Assembly (NCBI RefSeq): GCF_014842925.1
Contig: NZ_JACYXJ010000001.1
Location: 372,001 to 436,000 of the forward strand
From: Roseibium polysiphoniae
GTDB lineage: Bacteria; Pseudomonadota; Alphaproteobacteria; Rhizobiales; Stappiaceae
Length of the DNA: 64,000 nucleotides
Direction: 5' to 3'
The position numbers and the translations under genes were made by a program. The stretch's first letter is position 1. Each line of letters opens with the position of its first letter. This document shows, one piece after another, positions 42,816 to 52,559 of this stretch. Under the pieces are notes generated by a model. That model made no database searches, had not been told where the DNA came from, and saw only the letters and a list, made by a program, of their open reading frames with translations.

Positions 42816-43857
42816 CCTTCCGGTCGCTCCGGAGCCCGTCGACTACGTTCGCGTCTGTGACGCTTACGGTTCGCGCTTCTATTACATCCCGGGCACCGAA
42901 ACCTGCCTGCGCGTAGGTGGCCGCGTTCGTGTTCAGTACGTTGCCAACAACTTCGCGGACGACGGCGATTGGGGCGATCGTTCAGAAGACGGTTACGACT
43001 TTTATGCTCGCGGATACCTTTATCTCGATAGCCGCACCAACACCGAGTTCGGTCTGCTGCGTACCTTCACAGAGATCTACGGTACCAACACCAACGGCGG
43101 CGAAAGTTTCTCGCTTGGCAAGGCCTACGTTCAGTGGGGCGGCTTCACCTTCGGCCACGCGACGTCTTTCTTTGACTACTTCACCGGTCAGGCTTTCATC
43201 GGTGTCGTTGGTCGCAACTGGTCCGACACCACGGTAAACCTTGCTGCTTACACCGCTGCATTCGGTAATGGTTTCTCCGCAACGCTCTCTATTGAAGATG
43301 GCACTAGCCGGGAAAATGGCGACTATGCCGGCTCGAAGTTCCCGGACGTTGTTGCAAACCTGCGTGTCGATCAAGGGTGGGGTAACGCTCAGGTGATGGG
43401 CGCGATCCATAATGTTCGCCCCGAGGATGCATCGGTTGACGGTTCCGTTGGTTGGGCAATCGGTGGTGGTGTGACCATCGACCTGCCGATGCTTTCCTCC
43501 GGTTCCAACATCGCGTTCCAGGCAACTTATGTTGATGGCGCACTGGCCTACATCGGTGCGGATTCGGATTATTCCGACTATGCAGCTGATGGTGACACGT
43601 CCACCGGCTTCTCAATTGGCGGCGGTGTCTACCACCAGGCAACATCGACCATTGGTCTGGCGCTTGATGGCTCCTACATGGATCTCGAGCTTGGCGATGA
43701 AACCGACGTGACGCGCTACGCAATCGACGGCTCCGTTCAGTGGGCTCCGGTTTCCGGTCTGGCGCTTGGTGTTGATGTTGGTTACGCGAGCACCGAAGTC
43801 GATGATGCCGATCAGGACGAGATCCTTGCTGGTTTCCGCGTTCAGCGCACGTTCTGA
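42748..43857 (+). CDS. Rhizobial-type porin (copy 1)
   Basis: A 369-residue outer-membrane beta-barrel. Seen: an Ala-rich signal peptide (about 1-22, ending GAQAAD), the porin start VDYVRVCDAYG with FYYIPGTETCLRVGGRVR (a Cys pair that probably bridges loop structure), alternating barrel strands with many Tyr, Phe, Gly and Asp, and a terminal VQRTF, with the final Phe needed for outer-membrane insertion. It diffuses small solutes. AGGTCAG precedes the ATG at 42748. A strong hairpin follows the stop. Close relative of the next gene. Confidence 0.93.
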   Translation: MNFKSLMLGAAAAAAATGAQAADLPVAPEPVDYVRVCDAYGSRFYYIPGTETCLRVGGRVRVQYVANNFADDGDWGDRSEDGYDFYARGYLYLDSRTNTEFGLLRTFTEIYGTNTNGGESFSLGKAYVQWGGFTFGHATSFFDYFTGQAFIGVVGRNWSDTTVNLAAYTAAFGNGFSATLSIEDGTSRENGDYAGSKFPDVVANLRVDQGWGNAQVMGAIHNVRPEDASVDGSVGWAIGGGVTIDLPMLSSGSNIAFQATYVDGALAYIGADSDYSDYAADGDTSTGFSIGGGVYHQATSTIGLALDGSYMDLELGDETDVTRYAIDGSVQWAPVSGLALGVDVGYASTEVDDADQDEILAGFRVQRTF

Positions 43858-44341
43858 TCTCAGGATCCTAAAAATCCTGGCCAGTTGATCTTCTGATCTC
43901 CGGTCAGTCATGCAGCCCGGCAGATTCCACCCTGCCGGGCTGTCCCCGTTCTAAAGGGGGAATCAGAACGCGCTTTGAGCCGGTTGATACGATCGTGCGG
44001 GGAGCGTTGAGAACTGAAAATGCGGTGATTTTCGCTTTAGGCGGGTCTTCTTTCCTAACGAAACCTTACTGCGAACGCCAAATCTGTGTCATTCACGCAA
44101 CACCGGAATTTGAAACAAAGCCGTGGCGGGTCTGTTCGGCTTTTCGTTGTTGCGACTCCAATCCCGATGCGTATGGTCATTTTGCGAGCGGCTTTCGGGC
44201 CGCACTGGTTTGCACTTCCGGATATCCAACATTCGGGTCAGGGCATCTCCAGAGATTTTCGCGGGGATTAGATGACTAGCGGCAGATGCCCAGCCTCAAT
44301 GAGGCAAGTCGTCATTAACATGACTGATTTGGAGGTCAGAA
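43858..44341 (+). promoter_or_regulatory. Intergenic region between the porins
   Basis: 484 bases. After the first porin comes a CAGGAT-ATCCTG dyad (43861-43879) and the strong hairpin at 43913-43942. The rest (43944-44331) carries no gene I believe in; short open frames there lack ribosome sites and family likeness. It must contain the second porin promoter and leader; no TGTAATT cluster like that upstream of copy 1 is seen. Confidence 0.5.
43913..43942 (+). terminator. Strong hairpin after the first porin, no T-tract
   Basis: CAGCCCGGCAG (43913-43923), an 8-base loop and CTGCCGGGCTG (43932-43942) form a perfect 11-bp stem. The bases after it are tccccgtt, so it may stabilise the message or act as a weak terminator rather than a classical one. 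Confidence 0.6.
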
Positions 44342-44409
44342 ATGAACTTTAAGAGCCTTATGCTCGGCGCTGCTGCTGCAGCTGCTGCCACCGGCGCCCA
44401 GGCTGCCGA
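44332..44409 (+). repeat. 78-bp direct repeat, copy 2 (porin start region)
   Basis: Identical to 42738-42815, see there. Conserved including the ribosome site and all synonymous positions of the signal peptide. Confidence 0.9.
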
Positions 44410-45460
44410 TCTTCCGGTTGCTCCGGAGCCAGTTGACTACGTTCGCGTCTGTGACGCTTACGGCGCTCGCTTCTACTACATCCCGGGCACCGAAACTTGC
44501 CTGCGTGTAGGTGGTCGTGTTCGTGCTAACTACGTCGCCAACAACTTCGCCGATGACGGCACTTGGGGCGGTCGCGATGAAGCTCTCGACTTCAATGCAG
44601 AGGGCTACCTGTACCTCGACGCTCGAACAAACACCGAATTCGGTCTGCTGCGCGCATTCATCGAGTATGAAATTGAATCTGATGATGATGCCAAGCTCGG
44701 CAAAGCCTACATCCAGTGGGGCGGCCTGACTTTCGGTCACGCAACTTCGTTCTTCGACTTCTTCACCGGCCAGGCCAACCAGGGTGTTGTCACTCGTAAC
44801 TGGTCTGATGTGACCACCGATCTTGCTGCTTACACCGCAGCCTTCGGTAACGGTTTCTCTGCAACTCTCTCCGTTGAAGACGGAACCTTCCGTGAAGTTG
44901 GTGACTACGCTGGCCACAAGATTCCTGACTTCGTCGCTAACTTGCGCGTTGACCAGGGTTGGGGTTCAGCACAGATCATGGCTGCTCTCCACAACGTTCG
45001 TCCGGCAAGTGCTTCTGACGACGGCGCTCTTGGTTGGGCCATCGGTGGTGGTGTGATCATCGATCTGCCTATGCTTGCTTCCGGTTCCAACATTGCGTTC
45101 CAGGCTCAGTATGCTGATGGCGCTCTGGCTTACATCGGTTCTAGCGACTCCTACAACGGCCAGTCTGTCTATGACGCCGCTCCAAACGGCGACACCTCCA
45201 CTGGTTACTCTCTGTCTGCTGGTGTCTACCACCAGGCAACTTCGACCGTTGGTCTCGCTCTCGACGGTTCCTACATGGACGTTGACCTCGGCAACTCTAC
45301 CACTGACGTGACTCGTTGGGCAATCGACGGTTCTGTTGCTTGGACGCCGGTTTCCGGCCTCACGCTCGGTGTCGACATGGGCTATGCGAACACCGACGTT
45401 GACGGTGCCGGCGACCAGGACGAGATCCTCGCTGGTTTCCGCGTACAGCGCACGTTCTAA
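44342..45460 (+). CDS. Rhizobial-type porin (copy 2)
   Basis: A 372-residue outer-membrane porin closely related to copy 1, with the same signal peptide, the same CDAYGARFYYIPGTETCLR start and the same VQRTF end. Differences concentrate in loops, for instance residues about 90-110 and 255-280 (SSDSYNGQSVYDAAP). Codon choice is richer in GCT, GGT and GTT than in copy 1, which suggests very high expression. GGAGGTCAG precedes the ATG. A textbook terminator follows. Confidence 0.93.
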   Translation: MNFKSLMLGAAAAAAATGAQAADLPVAPEPVDYVRVCDAYGARFYYIPGTETCLRVGGRVRANYVANNFADDGTWGGRDEALDFNAEGYLYLDARTNTEFGLLRAFIEYEIESDDDAKLGKAYIQWGGLTFGHATSFFDFFTGQANQGVVTRNWSDVTTDLAAYTAAFGNGFSATLSVEDGTFREVGDYAGHKIPDFVANLRVDQGWGSAQIMAALHNVRPASASDDGALGWAIGGGVIIDLPMLASGSNIAFQAQYADGALAYIGSSDSYNGQSVYDAAPNGDTSTGYSLSAGVYHQATSTVGLALDGSYMDVDLGNSTTDVTRWAIDGSVAWTPVSGLTLGVDMGYANTDVDGAGDQDEILAGFRVQRTF

Positions 45461-45485
45461 TTCGATCCTTTCCTAGGATTGAAGA

Positions 45486-45513
45486 AAAGCCCGGCGGCAA
45501 CGCCGGGCTTTTT
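45486..45513 (+). terminator. Terminator of the second porin
   Basis: AAAGCCCGGCG (45486-45496), loop gcaa, CGCCGGGCTTT (45501-45511), and further T residues. Perfect 11-bp stem with a T-tract, 26 bases past the stop. Confidence 0.93.
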
Positions 45514-45600
45514 GCTTTTTCGATTTGATTTCTTTTGATTGTTTTCGGCGTGGGCAGCTTCCGGAAAGCCTTCGGAAAAGCAGTGCTTCGAAAAGGCCGC

Positions 45601-46527
45601 CTAAGAGTGCCTTGCGAGAAATTGAAGAATCCGGCTCTGCGTCGGCTCATCCCACAGCAGCGGAGCGTGACCTTCGTCGGGGACCGTCAAACACTCGGTG
45701 CCGGGGTGCACTCCGGCCATCTTCTGACAGGTTTCTTTGCTCAGAAGATCAGAGTGTTCACCGCGCAAAACGAGCACGGGTATCGGCGCGATCGTCTCGA
45801 ACAAGGGCCAAAGATCCGGAATCGGCGCCGCTTCATCGTTTAGGGCCAATGTCTTGCCGAGCGCAGGGTCATATTCCAGCCGGAAATCACCGGGTGTTTC
45901 CGCGCCGAGTTGCTCGGCGAGATGGATCCAGTTGTCGCGCGACAGCTTGGGAAACTGCTGACCAAGAAGGCTCTTCAACCTTTCGCCGCAGACGGCCTTG
46001 CTGGGAAAGCTCATGGTTTTGCCGAGCGTCGCGGCGATCCGATGGATGGCCTTCATCTCGATATGAGGGCCGATGTCGTTGAGCGCGATCGCGGCAATCC
46101 GATCGGGGCCAAATCTCTCGGCCATTGCCATGGCATGAATTCCGCCGCGGGAGGTGCCGAGGATCGAGAAGCGTTGCAGATCAAGGTGATTGATGGCCGC
46201 ATCAATATCGTGGCCCTCGATGGGGATTGCGTAATTGTGCCATTCCGGATCCCAGTCGCTTTGCCCGCGCCCCCGGTAGTCAAGCGCAATGACCCTCAGT
46301 CCCTGGCGCTGGAGGAACTGGGCGATTTCGCGAAAGTCCTTTGTGTTGCGGGACAGTCCCGGAAGACAGAGGATCGGCGGAAAGTCCGCTGCGACTGAAG
46401 GATCCGGCTGCCAATCGACACCATGAAGGTTCAGCCCGTCATGGCTCTTCCAGCGGAAAGTGATCGGTTCCGGGCATGTCGCCGGGCCGGCACGTGCCGC
46501 GGATTCGCTAGTGTGGTTGTTCTCCAT
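45601..46527 (-). CDS. Alpha/beta-hydrolase
   Basis: A 308-residue soluble hydrolase. Seen: [14 protein letters not shown] with the oxyanion-hole Gly, [16 protein letters not shown], the nucleophile elbow GTSRGG, an acid in [12 protein letters not shown] and the catalytic His in [12 protein letters not shown]. The start at 46527 has AGAGGAAA upstream; 27 further open codons at the 5' end were not used, since they run into the dapA promoter region. Substrate unknown. It diverges from dapA. Confidence 0.88.
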   Translation of the reverse strand: MENNHTSESAARAGPATCPEPITFRWKSHDGLNLHGVDWQPDPSVAADFPPILCLPGLSRNTKDFREIAQFLQRQGLRVIALDYRGRGQSDWDPEWHNYAIPIEGHDIDAAINHLDLQRFSILGTSRGGIHAMAMAERFGPDRIAAIALNDIGPHIEMKAIHRIAATLGKTMSFPSKAVCGERLKSLLGQQFPKLSRDNWIHLAEQLGAETPGDFRLEYDPALGKTLALNDEAAPIPDLWPLFETIAPIPVLVLRGEHSDLLSKETCQKMAGVHPGTECLTVPDEGHAPLLWDEPTQSRILQFLARHS

Positions 46528-46741
46528 GGCCTGTTTTCCTCTCGGTATTTTTCCGTTTGAGCAAATGGTAGGAGAGCTGCGACCAGATAGCCAGATCCGC
46601 AAGGTCACTGATGCGGCAAAAGCGCAAGATACTCAGCGGGCTAAAGGGTTTGGGATTGCCCCGAAACCGGCAGACGACTATGGTGCCGATCCATTCAGGC
46701 GCGGCCTGATATTGACTGCCAAACCGATAGAGGAAACCGAA

Positions 46742-47620
46742 ATGTTCAAGGGATCGATTCCAGCGCTGATCACACCGTTCAAGGACGGGGCGCTTGATGA
46801 GAAACGGTTTCAGGACTTTGTCGATTGGCAGATAAAACAGGGTAGCAACGGCCTCGTGCCTGTGGGCACGACCGGTGAAAGCCCGACGCTCAGTCATGAT
46901 GAGCACAAGCGGCTGGTTGAGCTTTGCATCGAGGCCGCCGGCGGACGCGTTCCGGTGATGGCTGGTGCCGGGTCTAACAACACGGCCGAAGCAATTGATC
47001 TTGCAAACTTTGCTGAAAAGGCGGGTGCGGACGCGCTGCTGATCGTCACGCCTTATTACAACAAGCCAAACCAGGCTGGTTTGAAGGCGCATTTCCGGGC
47101 GATTGATGAAGCGGTCGGAATCCCGATCTATATTTACAACATCCCTGGTCGCTCCGTGATCGACATGACCCCGGAAACAATGGCTGAGCTTTTCAAGACC
47201 TGCAAAAATATTGCCGGTGTGAAAGATGCGACCGCGAACCTTGCAAAGGCGAGCCAGCAGCGCCACCTGTGTGGTCCTGACTTTGTTCAGCTCTCCGGCG
47301 AGGATATCACTGCGCTTGGCTTCAATGCGCATGGTGGAACCGGTTGCATCTCGGTAACAGCGAATGTCGCACCGAAGCTGTGTTCAGAGTTCCAGGCTGC
47401 CTGTCAGGCTGGCGACTACGCAACCGCCATCTCGATTCAGGACCGGTTGGCGCCACTGCATCAGGCTCTGTTCATTGAACCGAACCCGACCGGTGCAAAA
47501 TATGCGCTGTCGCTGCTGGGCAAGCTGGACAACAATGTTCGCTTGCCGCTGGTGCCCGTGTCTGAGGAGACACAGGTCGAGATCCGTTCGGCCATGGTAC
47601 ATGCCGGCCTGATCAACTAA
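46742..47620 (+). CDS. dapA: 4-hydroxy-tetrahydrodipicolinate synthase
   Basis: A 292-residue TIM-barrel enzyme that condenses pyruvate with aspartate semialdehyde in lysine and diaminopimelate synthesis. Seen: Thr44-Thr45 in [10 protein letters not shown], the YYNKPNQAG segment with Tyr106/Tyr107, the catalytic Tyr132 in IYIYNIPGR, and the Schiff-base Lys161 in GVKDAT. GAGGAAA lies upstream of the ATG at 46742; the same frame is open much further upstream, but that part is not DapA. Followed by smpB after 67 bases with a hairpin between. Confidence 0.96.
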   Translation: MFKGSIPALITPFKDGALDEKRFQDFVDWQIKQGSNGLVPVGTTGESPTLSHDEHKRLVELCIEAAGGRVPVMAGAGSNNTAEAIDLANFAEKAGADALLIVTPYYNKPNQAGLKAHFRAIDEAVGIPIYIYNIPGRSVIDMTPETMAELFKTCKNIAGVKDATANLAKASQQRHLCGPDFVQLSGEDITALGFNAHGGTGCISVTANVAPKLCSEFQAACQAGDYATAISIQDRLAPLHQALFIEPNPTGAKYALSLLGKLDNNVRLPLVPVSEETQVEIRSAMVHAGLIN

Positions 47621-47639
47621 CGAGCCTTAAAAAGGCGAC

Positions 47640-47665
47640 GGAACCCGGCGACCACGCCGGGTTCC
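47640..47665 (+). terminator. Hairpin between dapA and smpB, no T-tract
   Basis: GGAACCCGGCG (47640-47650), loop acca, CGCCGGGTTCC (47655-47665): a perfect 11-bp stem 22 bases before the smpB start. Without a T-run it is not a classical terminator. It may protect the dapA end of the message or slow smpB translation. Confidence 0.5.
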
Positions 47666-47687
47666 AGGTGACAAGGACAAGAAGAAA

Positions 47688-48167
47688 ATGGCCCCCAAAC
47701 ACGGAGGTCCTCCCGGTCGGACGATCATCTCCGACAACAGGAAGGCCCGTTTCAACTTTGAAATTGAAGACACTGTGGAAGCCGGTATCGAGCTGAAGGG
47801 AACCGAGGTGAAATCCTTGCGCACCGGCAAGGCGAACATCGGCGAATCCTACGCGGCCGAGCACAACGGCGAGATCTGGATCTACAACGTTTACATCCCC
47901 GAATATCTTCAGGGAAACCGGTTCAATCACGAGCCGCGGCGCCCAAGAAAGCTCCTGCTGCATAAGCGTGAGATCGGCAAGCTTGCCGGTGCCGTGCAAA
48001 AGGAAGGCAAGACCATCGTTCCGCTCAAGCTCTACTTCAACGAGCAGGGCAGGGCGAAGCTCGAGATCGCGTTGGCGCGCGGCAAAAAGGTCCATGACAA
48101 GCGCGAAACCGAGAAAAAACGCGACTGGGACCGTGAGAAATCCAGGATTATGAAAAACTACCGATAA
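47688..48167 (+). CDS. smpB: SsrA-binding protein SmpB
   Basis: A 159-residue RNA-binding protein that works with tmRNA to rescue stalled ribosomes. Seen: [29 protein letters not shown] (cited from 17 to 45), the [13 protein letters not shown] segment, [15 protein letters not shown] and the basic C-terminal tail [22 protein letters not shown] that goes into the decoding centre. The tmRNA gene itself is not in the window. dapA-smpB order is common in alphaproteobacteria. Confidence 0.96.
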   Translation: MAPKHGGPPGRTIISDNRKARFNFEIEDTVEAGIELKGTEVKSLRTGKANIGESYAAEHNGEIWIYNVYIPEYLQGNRFNHEPRRPRKLLLHKREIGKLAGAVQKEGKTIVPLKLYFNEQGRAKLEIALARGKKVHDKRETEKKRDWDREKSRIMKNYR

Positions 48168-48231
48168 CCTGTGTGCAGTCTGTGGATAACCTGTGGGTTT
48201 TACCGCGGGCTGTCCACGCTCCAGCCTCTCG

Positions 48232-48675
48232 TTATGTCGTGGCGCTCAGGCCCATCAAAACCTCGCGCATGGCGTCGGGGATGCGGGCTGGTCGGCGGGT
48301 TTCTCGGTCGACAAGCACATGAACGAAACGTCCTTGAGCGGCTGCTTCAGCTTCGCCTTCCTTGAACAAGGCAATCTCGTAAACCACTGACGATGAACCA
48401 AGTTTTGAAACCTTGATGCCTGTATCGATCGTTTCAGGGAACTTCAGTTCTGCAAAGTAGTGGCACCCGGTCTCGACAACCAGGAAAATGTTGCGTGAAC
48501 GCGCTGGATCGATCAATCCCTTGTCGACATACCAACCGTTTACAGCCGTATCGAAGAAGCTCAGATACTGTACGTTGTTGACGTGCCCGTAGATATCCAC
48601 ATCCATCCAGCGCGTGGCGATTTGACGAAATTCCGCGAAGCTGTTTCTGGCGGCAGGTGTGGGTCGCACGCTCAA
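48232..48675 (-). CDS. Hotdog-fold acyl-CoA thioesterase (4HBT/YbgC type)
   Basis: A 147-residue thioesterase. Seen: the active-site motif MDVDIYGHVNNVQYLSFFDTA with its Asp and His-Val-Asn-Asn, followed by the FAELKFPETIDTGIKV strand and SSSVVYEIALF. The family hydrolyses acyl-CoA compounds. The start is read as a TTG at 48675 that overlaps the stop of the upstream alcohol dehydrogenase by 4 bases (TTGA), so the two are probably coupled. The acyl substrate is unknown. Confidence 0.87.
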   Translation of the reverse strand: MSVRPTPAARNSFAEFRQIATRWMDVDIYGHVNNVQYLSFFDTAVNGWYVDKGLIDPARSRNIFLVVETGCHYFAELKFPETIDTGIKVSKLGSSSVVYEIALFKEGEAEAAAQGRFVHVLVDRETRRPARIPDAMREVLMGLSATT

Positions 48676-49835
48676 AGCGCCGCCTCGTAGATCGCAAGGG
48701 CATCCGCTTCTGAAAGGGGCCGTGGATTGTTGATCAAGAGCCGTGTTTGCTTCATCGCGTCTCTTGCCATCTTCGGCAGATCCTCAGAACGGATGCCGAC
48801 CTCTCTAAGCGTCGTTTGCAGGCCCAGCCGTTCGGTCATACGCCCCAGTTCATCCGCGAAAGCCGCTGCGCGGTCCTGCTTGTCGTTCAGCATGGCCAGT
48901 TCCGGAAAGACGCGCGGCGCAAGATCGGAGTATGCGTCGGCAGCCTTGATCGCATTGAAGCGAAGAACATGCGGCAAAACCAGAGCATTGGACAGTCCAT
49001 GGGCCACATGAAACGTGCCGCCGATTGGGTAGGCGAGGGCGTGAACTGCCGCAACCGGGGAATTGGCAAAGGCCATCCCTGCGAGCATGGAGCCCAGCAA
49101 CATCGCGCCGCGGGCGGCCTCGTTGCGTGGCTCAAACACGGCGGATTCTATGTTCGCGCCGAGAAGTTTCAGTGCCTCGACAGCAAGTGCCTTGGACACC
49201 GGGTTGTTGTTGTCACTGGTGGAGCTATAGGCCTCGATTGCGTGGACCATGGCGTCGATGCCCGTTGCTGCTGTGACATGCGCGGGCAAGCCAATGGTGA
49301 GTTGGGGGTCAAGAACGGCCAGGTCGGGCAAGATAACGGGCGAGACAACCCCGCGCTTTTCATCGTCTTCGACCGTGATAATCGAAATTGGTGTGACTTC
49401 AGACCCCGTTCCCGCCGTTGTCGGAACGAGAATGAGCGGCAGGCGTGGGCCTTTTGCGTTGCCAACACCCCAAGCCTCGTCCAGGTCTTCATCACTGCCA
49501 AGAAGCAGCGCTACGAGCTTGGCGACGTCCAGCGACGATCCGCCGCCAAAACCGATGATCGAAGTCGCCTCGTGATGTCGCGCGGCCTCCACGGCCTGAT
49601 CCACAAGAGCACGCGCCGGATCGGCCGTCACCGCAGTGAAAAGCTCAAGGGAATGGCCGCTCTCGCAAAGGTCGGCAATCGTCTCCTCCAGCAGCCCAGC
49701 CGCAATGATGCCTTTGTCAGTGACGATGAAGGGCCGGGGGCCGAGAAAAGGCGCGCCTGAAGTGCTGATCCGCGAGGCAGCGCCATTTTCAAACAAAATT
49801 CTGGCGCTGGTATTAAAGGCAAAACTGCGGATCAT
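48672..49835 (-). CDS. Iron-containing alcohol dehydrogenase
   Basis: A 387-residue group III alcohol dehydrogenase. Seen: the nucleotide-binding GFGGGSSLDVAK, the VPTTAGTGSEVT segment, and the metal-binding region with DAMVHAIEAYSS and HALAYPIGGTFHVAHGLSNALVLPHVLRFN (cited from about 245 to 275) that contains the conserved His residues. The ATG at 49835 has GGGGGAGCAA right before it; eleven further codons are open upstream. It is coupled to the thioesterase. The substrate is unclear. Confidence 0.9.
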   Translation of the reverse strand: MIRSFAFNTSARILFENGAASRISTSGAPFLGPRPFIVTDKGIIAAGLLEETIADLCESGHSLELFTAVTADPARALVDQAVEAARHHEATSIIGFGGGSSLDVAKLVALLLGSDEDLDEAWGVGNAKGPRLPLILVPTTAGTGSEVTPISIITVEDDEKRGVVSPVILPDLAVLDPQLTIGLPAHVTAATGIDAMVHAIEAYSSTSDNNNPVSKALAVEALKLLGANIESAVFEPRNEAARGAMLLGSMLAGMAFANSPVAAVHALAYPIGGTFHVAHGLSNALVLPHVLRFNAIKAADAYSDLAPRVFPELAMLNDKQDRAAAFADELGRMTERLGLQTTLREVGIRSEDLPKMARDAMKQTRLLINNPRPLSEADALAIYEAAL

Positions 49836-49956
49836 TTGCTCCCCCGACGAAATGGATTCTCTTTTCATCAGGATGACTTGGCCCGGTGGCCGCGTCGAGG
49901 AAAATTCGTGACATCCGGCTCTGCCAATATGCCGAGGCAGAAACGACTGGCGCTCA

Positions 49957-52206
49957 TTAAAGGCCAGGCGTTCCGAATTTGTTGGATCTCGGGAAACCGG
50001 ACGGCGGCAGGCGCCCAGCCTGGCCGCGTTCGCCGCACCATTCGGCCAATTCCTCCAGGGAGCGGTTGAAGCTGCGCCCGGAAGCGTCCATCCAGGTCAG
50101 ACCATCATCGCCCTTGAAGGTGCGAATATCCGACAGATCGCCGTCGCGATATCTTTGCAGACGCACACCGCGGCCGCGCGTCATCTGCGTGATCTGAGAC
50201 AGCGGGAAGATCAGCAACTTGCGATTCTGACCAATAACGGCCACCTGGTCCCCGCTGGCCTCGACACAAAGCGTCGCTTCGGCCGGCGCGGTGAGGTTCA
50301 GAGCCTGCTTTCCCTTGCGCGTGTTGGCAATCAGGTCGTCTTCCAGAACGACAAAGCCGCGTGCTTCATTGCTTGCCAGCAAGAGCTTGCGTCCCGGTTT
50401 GTGCACAAAGGCGCTGATAATGTCCTGGGCCTCGTCCATCTCGACCATGAGGCGGATCGGTTCGCCGTGCCCGCGCCCGCCCGGCAGCCGGTCGGCACCA
50501 AGCGTGAAGAACTTGCCGCCGGTGGAAAAGAGCAGGATCTTGTCTGTCGTCTCGGCATGGAACGACAGCTTCAACTTGTCGCCTTGCTTGAAGGACAGGT
50601 TCCCGAGCTCCGCCTGATGTCCCTTCAGGGCACGGATCCAGCCTTTTTCCGAAACGATCACTGTAATCGGCTCTTTTTCGATCATCGCCTGTTGTATGTC
50701 GACGATGTCATGCTCTGGCGCATCCGCAAATCCGGTTCGGCGTTTGCCGATGTCGGTCTCGGGGCCGTAGGCTTTGGAGATCTCACCAATTTCCTTGCTG
50801 ATGTTCGTCCATTGGCGCGCATCGGATCCGAGCAGCTTGATCAGTCCGTCTTTTTCCGCGGAAAGCTTGTCGTGTTCCTTGCGGATCTCGAGTTCTTCGA
50901 GCTTGCGCAACGACCTCAGTCGCATGTTCAAGATGGCTTCAGCCTGAACATCGGTCAGTTCAAAGGTCTTGATCAAGGTGCCCTTGGCATCATCTTCCTC
51001 GCGGATGATGCGGATCACTTCATCGAGGTTCAGATAGGCAACAAGATAGCCTTCGAGAACTTCGAGCCTGTGATTGATCTGAGCCAGACGGTACTCAGAC
51101 CGTCGAACCAGCACTTCCTTACGGTGATCGAGCCATTCGCGCAGCACCTGCTTGACGCCCATGACCATGGGAACCTTGCCCTGGGACAGGACATTCATGT
51201 TCAACGAGAACCGGTTTTCAAGGTCGGTCAGCTTGAACAGTGATTCCATCAAGATCGCTGGATCGACGTTCCGCGACCTGGGCACGAGCACAACCCGAAC
51301 GTCTTCCGCACTTTCATCGCGAATGTCATCGAGAAGTGGCAGCTTCTTGGCGATCAAAAGCTCGGCTATCTTTTCGATCAGGCGCGACTTTTGAACCTGG
51401 TAGGGGATCTCGGTGACAACGATCTGCCACTGTCCGCGGTCCAGCTCCTCGCGTTCCCATCGCGACCGAACGCGGAAACTGCCGCGGCCGGTCAGATAGG
51501 CCTCGCGCGTCGCGCCTTGATCGGTCACCAACAAGCCGCCGGTCGGAAAGTCCGGCCCCTGGATGAACTGCAGCAGCTCCTCTGCCTCGCAGTTCGGGTT
51601 CTTGATCAGGTGCTGCGACGCCTGGCACAATTCATAAGCGTTATGCGGCGGGATCGAGGTCGCCATGCCGACGGCGATGCCTGAGGAGCCGTTGGCCAGA
51701 AGGTTCGGGAAACCGGCCGGCAGAACGATGGGCTCCTTGTCCTCGCCGTCGTAGGTCTCCCGGAAATCGACCGCGTCCTCGTCCAGCCCTGCAAGCAGGC
51801 GCTTGGCGGTATCGGTCATGCGCGCTTCGGTGTAACGCATGGCGGCAGCGCCATCGCCGTCCACATTTCCGAAGTTGCCCTGGCCTTCGATCAAAGGGTA
51901 GCGCTGCGCGAAATCCTGAGCCAGACGAACAAGGGCGTCATATACCGCCTGGTCGCCATGGGGATGGTACTTACCGATCACGTCACCGACGACGCGCGCA
52001 CATTTCTTAAAGCCGGAGCCTGGGTCTAGCTTCAGGAGGCGCATGGCGTAGAGAAGGCGGCGATGCACGGGTTTGAGCCCATCGCGCACGTCCGGAAGTG
52101 CCCGGTGCATGATGGTCGACAGCGCATAGGCGAGGTAGCGCTCTTCCAGCGCTTCGCGAAGATCAATTCCCTCAACGCCATCCGGCGGAATCAGCTCATT
52201 ACCCAT
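49957..52206 (-). CDS. parC: DNA topoisomerase IV subunit A
   Basis: A 749-residue topoisomerase subunit that cuts DNA to unlink daughter chromosomes. Seen: the N-terminal catalytic part with [18 protein letters not shown], the active-site Tyr125 in AMRYTEARM, the coiled-coil tower at about 360-470, and a C-terminal beta-pinwheel domain. It is shorter than GyrA (about 900 residues), lacks a GyrA box that I can see, and carries the DPGSGFKK insert typical of alphaproteobacterial ParC. In the quinolone region, position 86 is Gln where E. coli ParC has Ser80; position 90 is Asp. The ribosome site is weak. Confidence 0.93.
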   Translation of the reverse strand: MGNELIPPDGVEGIDLREALEERYLAYALSTIMHRALPDVRDGLKPVHRRLLYAMRLLKLDPGSGFKKCARVVGDVIGKYHPHGDQAVYDALVRLAQDFAQRYPLIEGQGNFGNVDGDGAAAMRYTEARMTDTAKRLLAGLDEDAVDFRETYDGEDKEPIVLPAGFPNLLANGSSGIAVGMATSIPPHNAYELCQASQHLIKNPNCEAEELLQFIQGPDFPTGGLLVTDQGATREAYLTGRGSFRVRSRWEREELDRGQWQIVVTEIPYQVQKSRLIEKIAELLIAKKLPLLDDIRDESAEDVRVVLVPRSRNVDPAILMESLFKLTDLENRFSLNMNVLSQGKVPMVMGVKQVLREWLDHRKEVLVRRSEYRLAQINHRLEVLEGYLVAYLNLDEVIRIIREEDDAKGTLIKTFELTDVQAEAILNMRLRSLRKLEELEIRKEHDKLSAEKDGLIKLLGSDARQWTNISKEIGEISKAYGPETDIGKRRTGFADAPEHDIVDIQQAMIEKEPITVIVSEKGWIRALKGHQAELGNLSFKQGDKLKLSFHAETTDKILLFSTGGKFFTLGADRLPGGRGHGEPIRLMVEMDEAQDIISAFVHKPGRKLLLASNEARGFVVLEDDLIANTRKGKQALNLTAPAEATLCVEASGDQVAVIGQNRKLLIFPLSQITQMTRGRGVRLQRYRDGDLSDIRTFKGDDGLTWMDASGRSFNRSLEELAEWCGERGQAGRLPPSGFPRSNKFGTPGL

Positions 52207-52559
52207 GAATAATCAGGTAGCCGGTCTGGACGTTCCGTACAATCAGCCCGAACGAAAATGCGCTCATAATCGGCAGTTTTTCACCGTTTTGCACCGTTGG
52301 GAGAGGCGTGAAATACGCGGTTGAGTAAATGCTAAGGGTTGAAGATAGCGCATGAAGCAGCCGTGAGTTTCTTTCATCAAAGTAGAATTAATCATCATCG
52401 CAAAACAATGTATTCTTTGACGGCGCCGAAAGCTCGGATTAAGCCGTTGTAAATGCCGTTAGGTAAGAATGCGATTCTGGACGATCCGGAGACGGCAGGC
52501 GAGGGCCTGCGGCAAGCGTTCATTTTGGATCGATTGATTTTGGGAAGATTGGATTTCAG
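52207..52559. promoter_or_regulatory. Divergent intergenic region between parC and the GGDEF-EAL gene
   Basis: 353 bases. Short open frames on both strands lack ribosome sites and family likeness. No strong dyad, Pho-box or terminator was found. It must contain both promoters; an AT-rich patch at 52375-52400 is the best candidate for one of them. Confidence 0.4.

Noticed and set aside
43995..44279. 94-codon frame between the two porins
   Set aside because: No ribosome site, no recognisable domain, and the codon pattern differs from the neighbours; kept only as part of the intergenic description.
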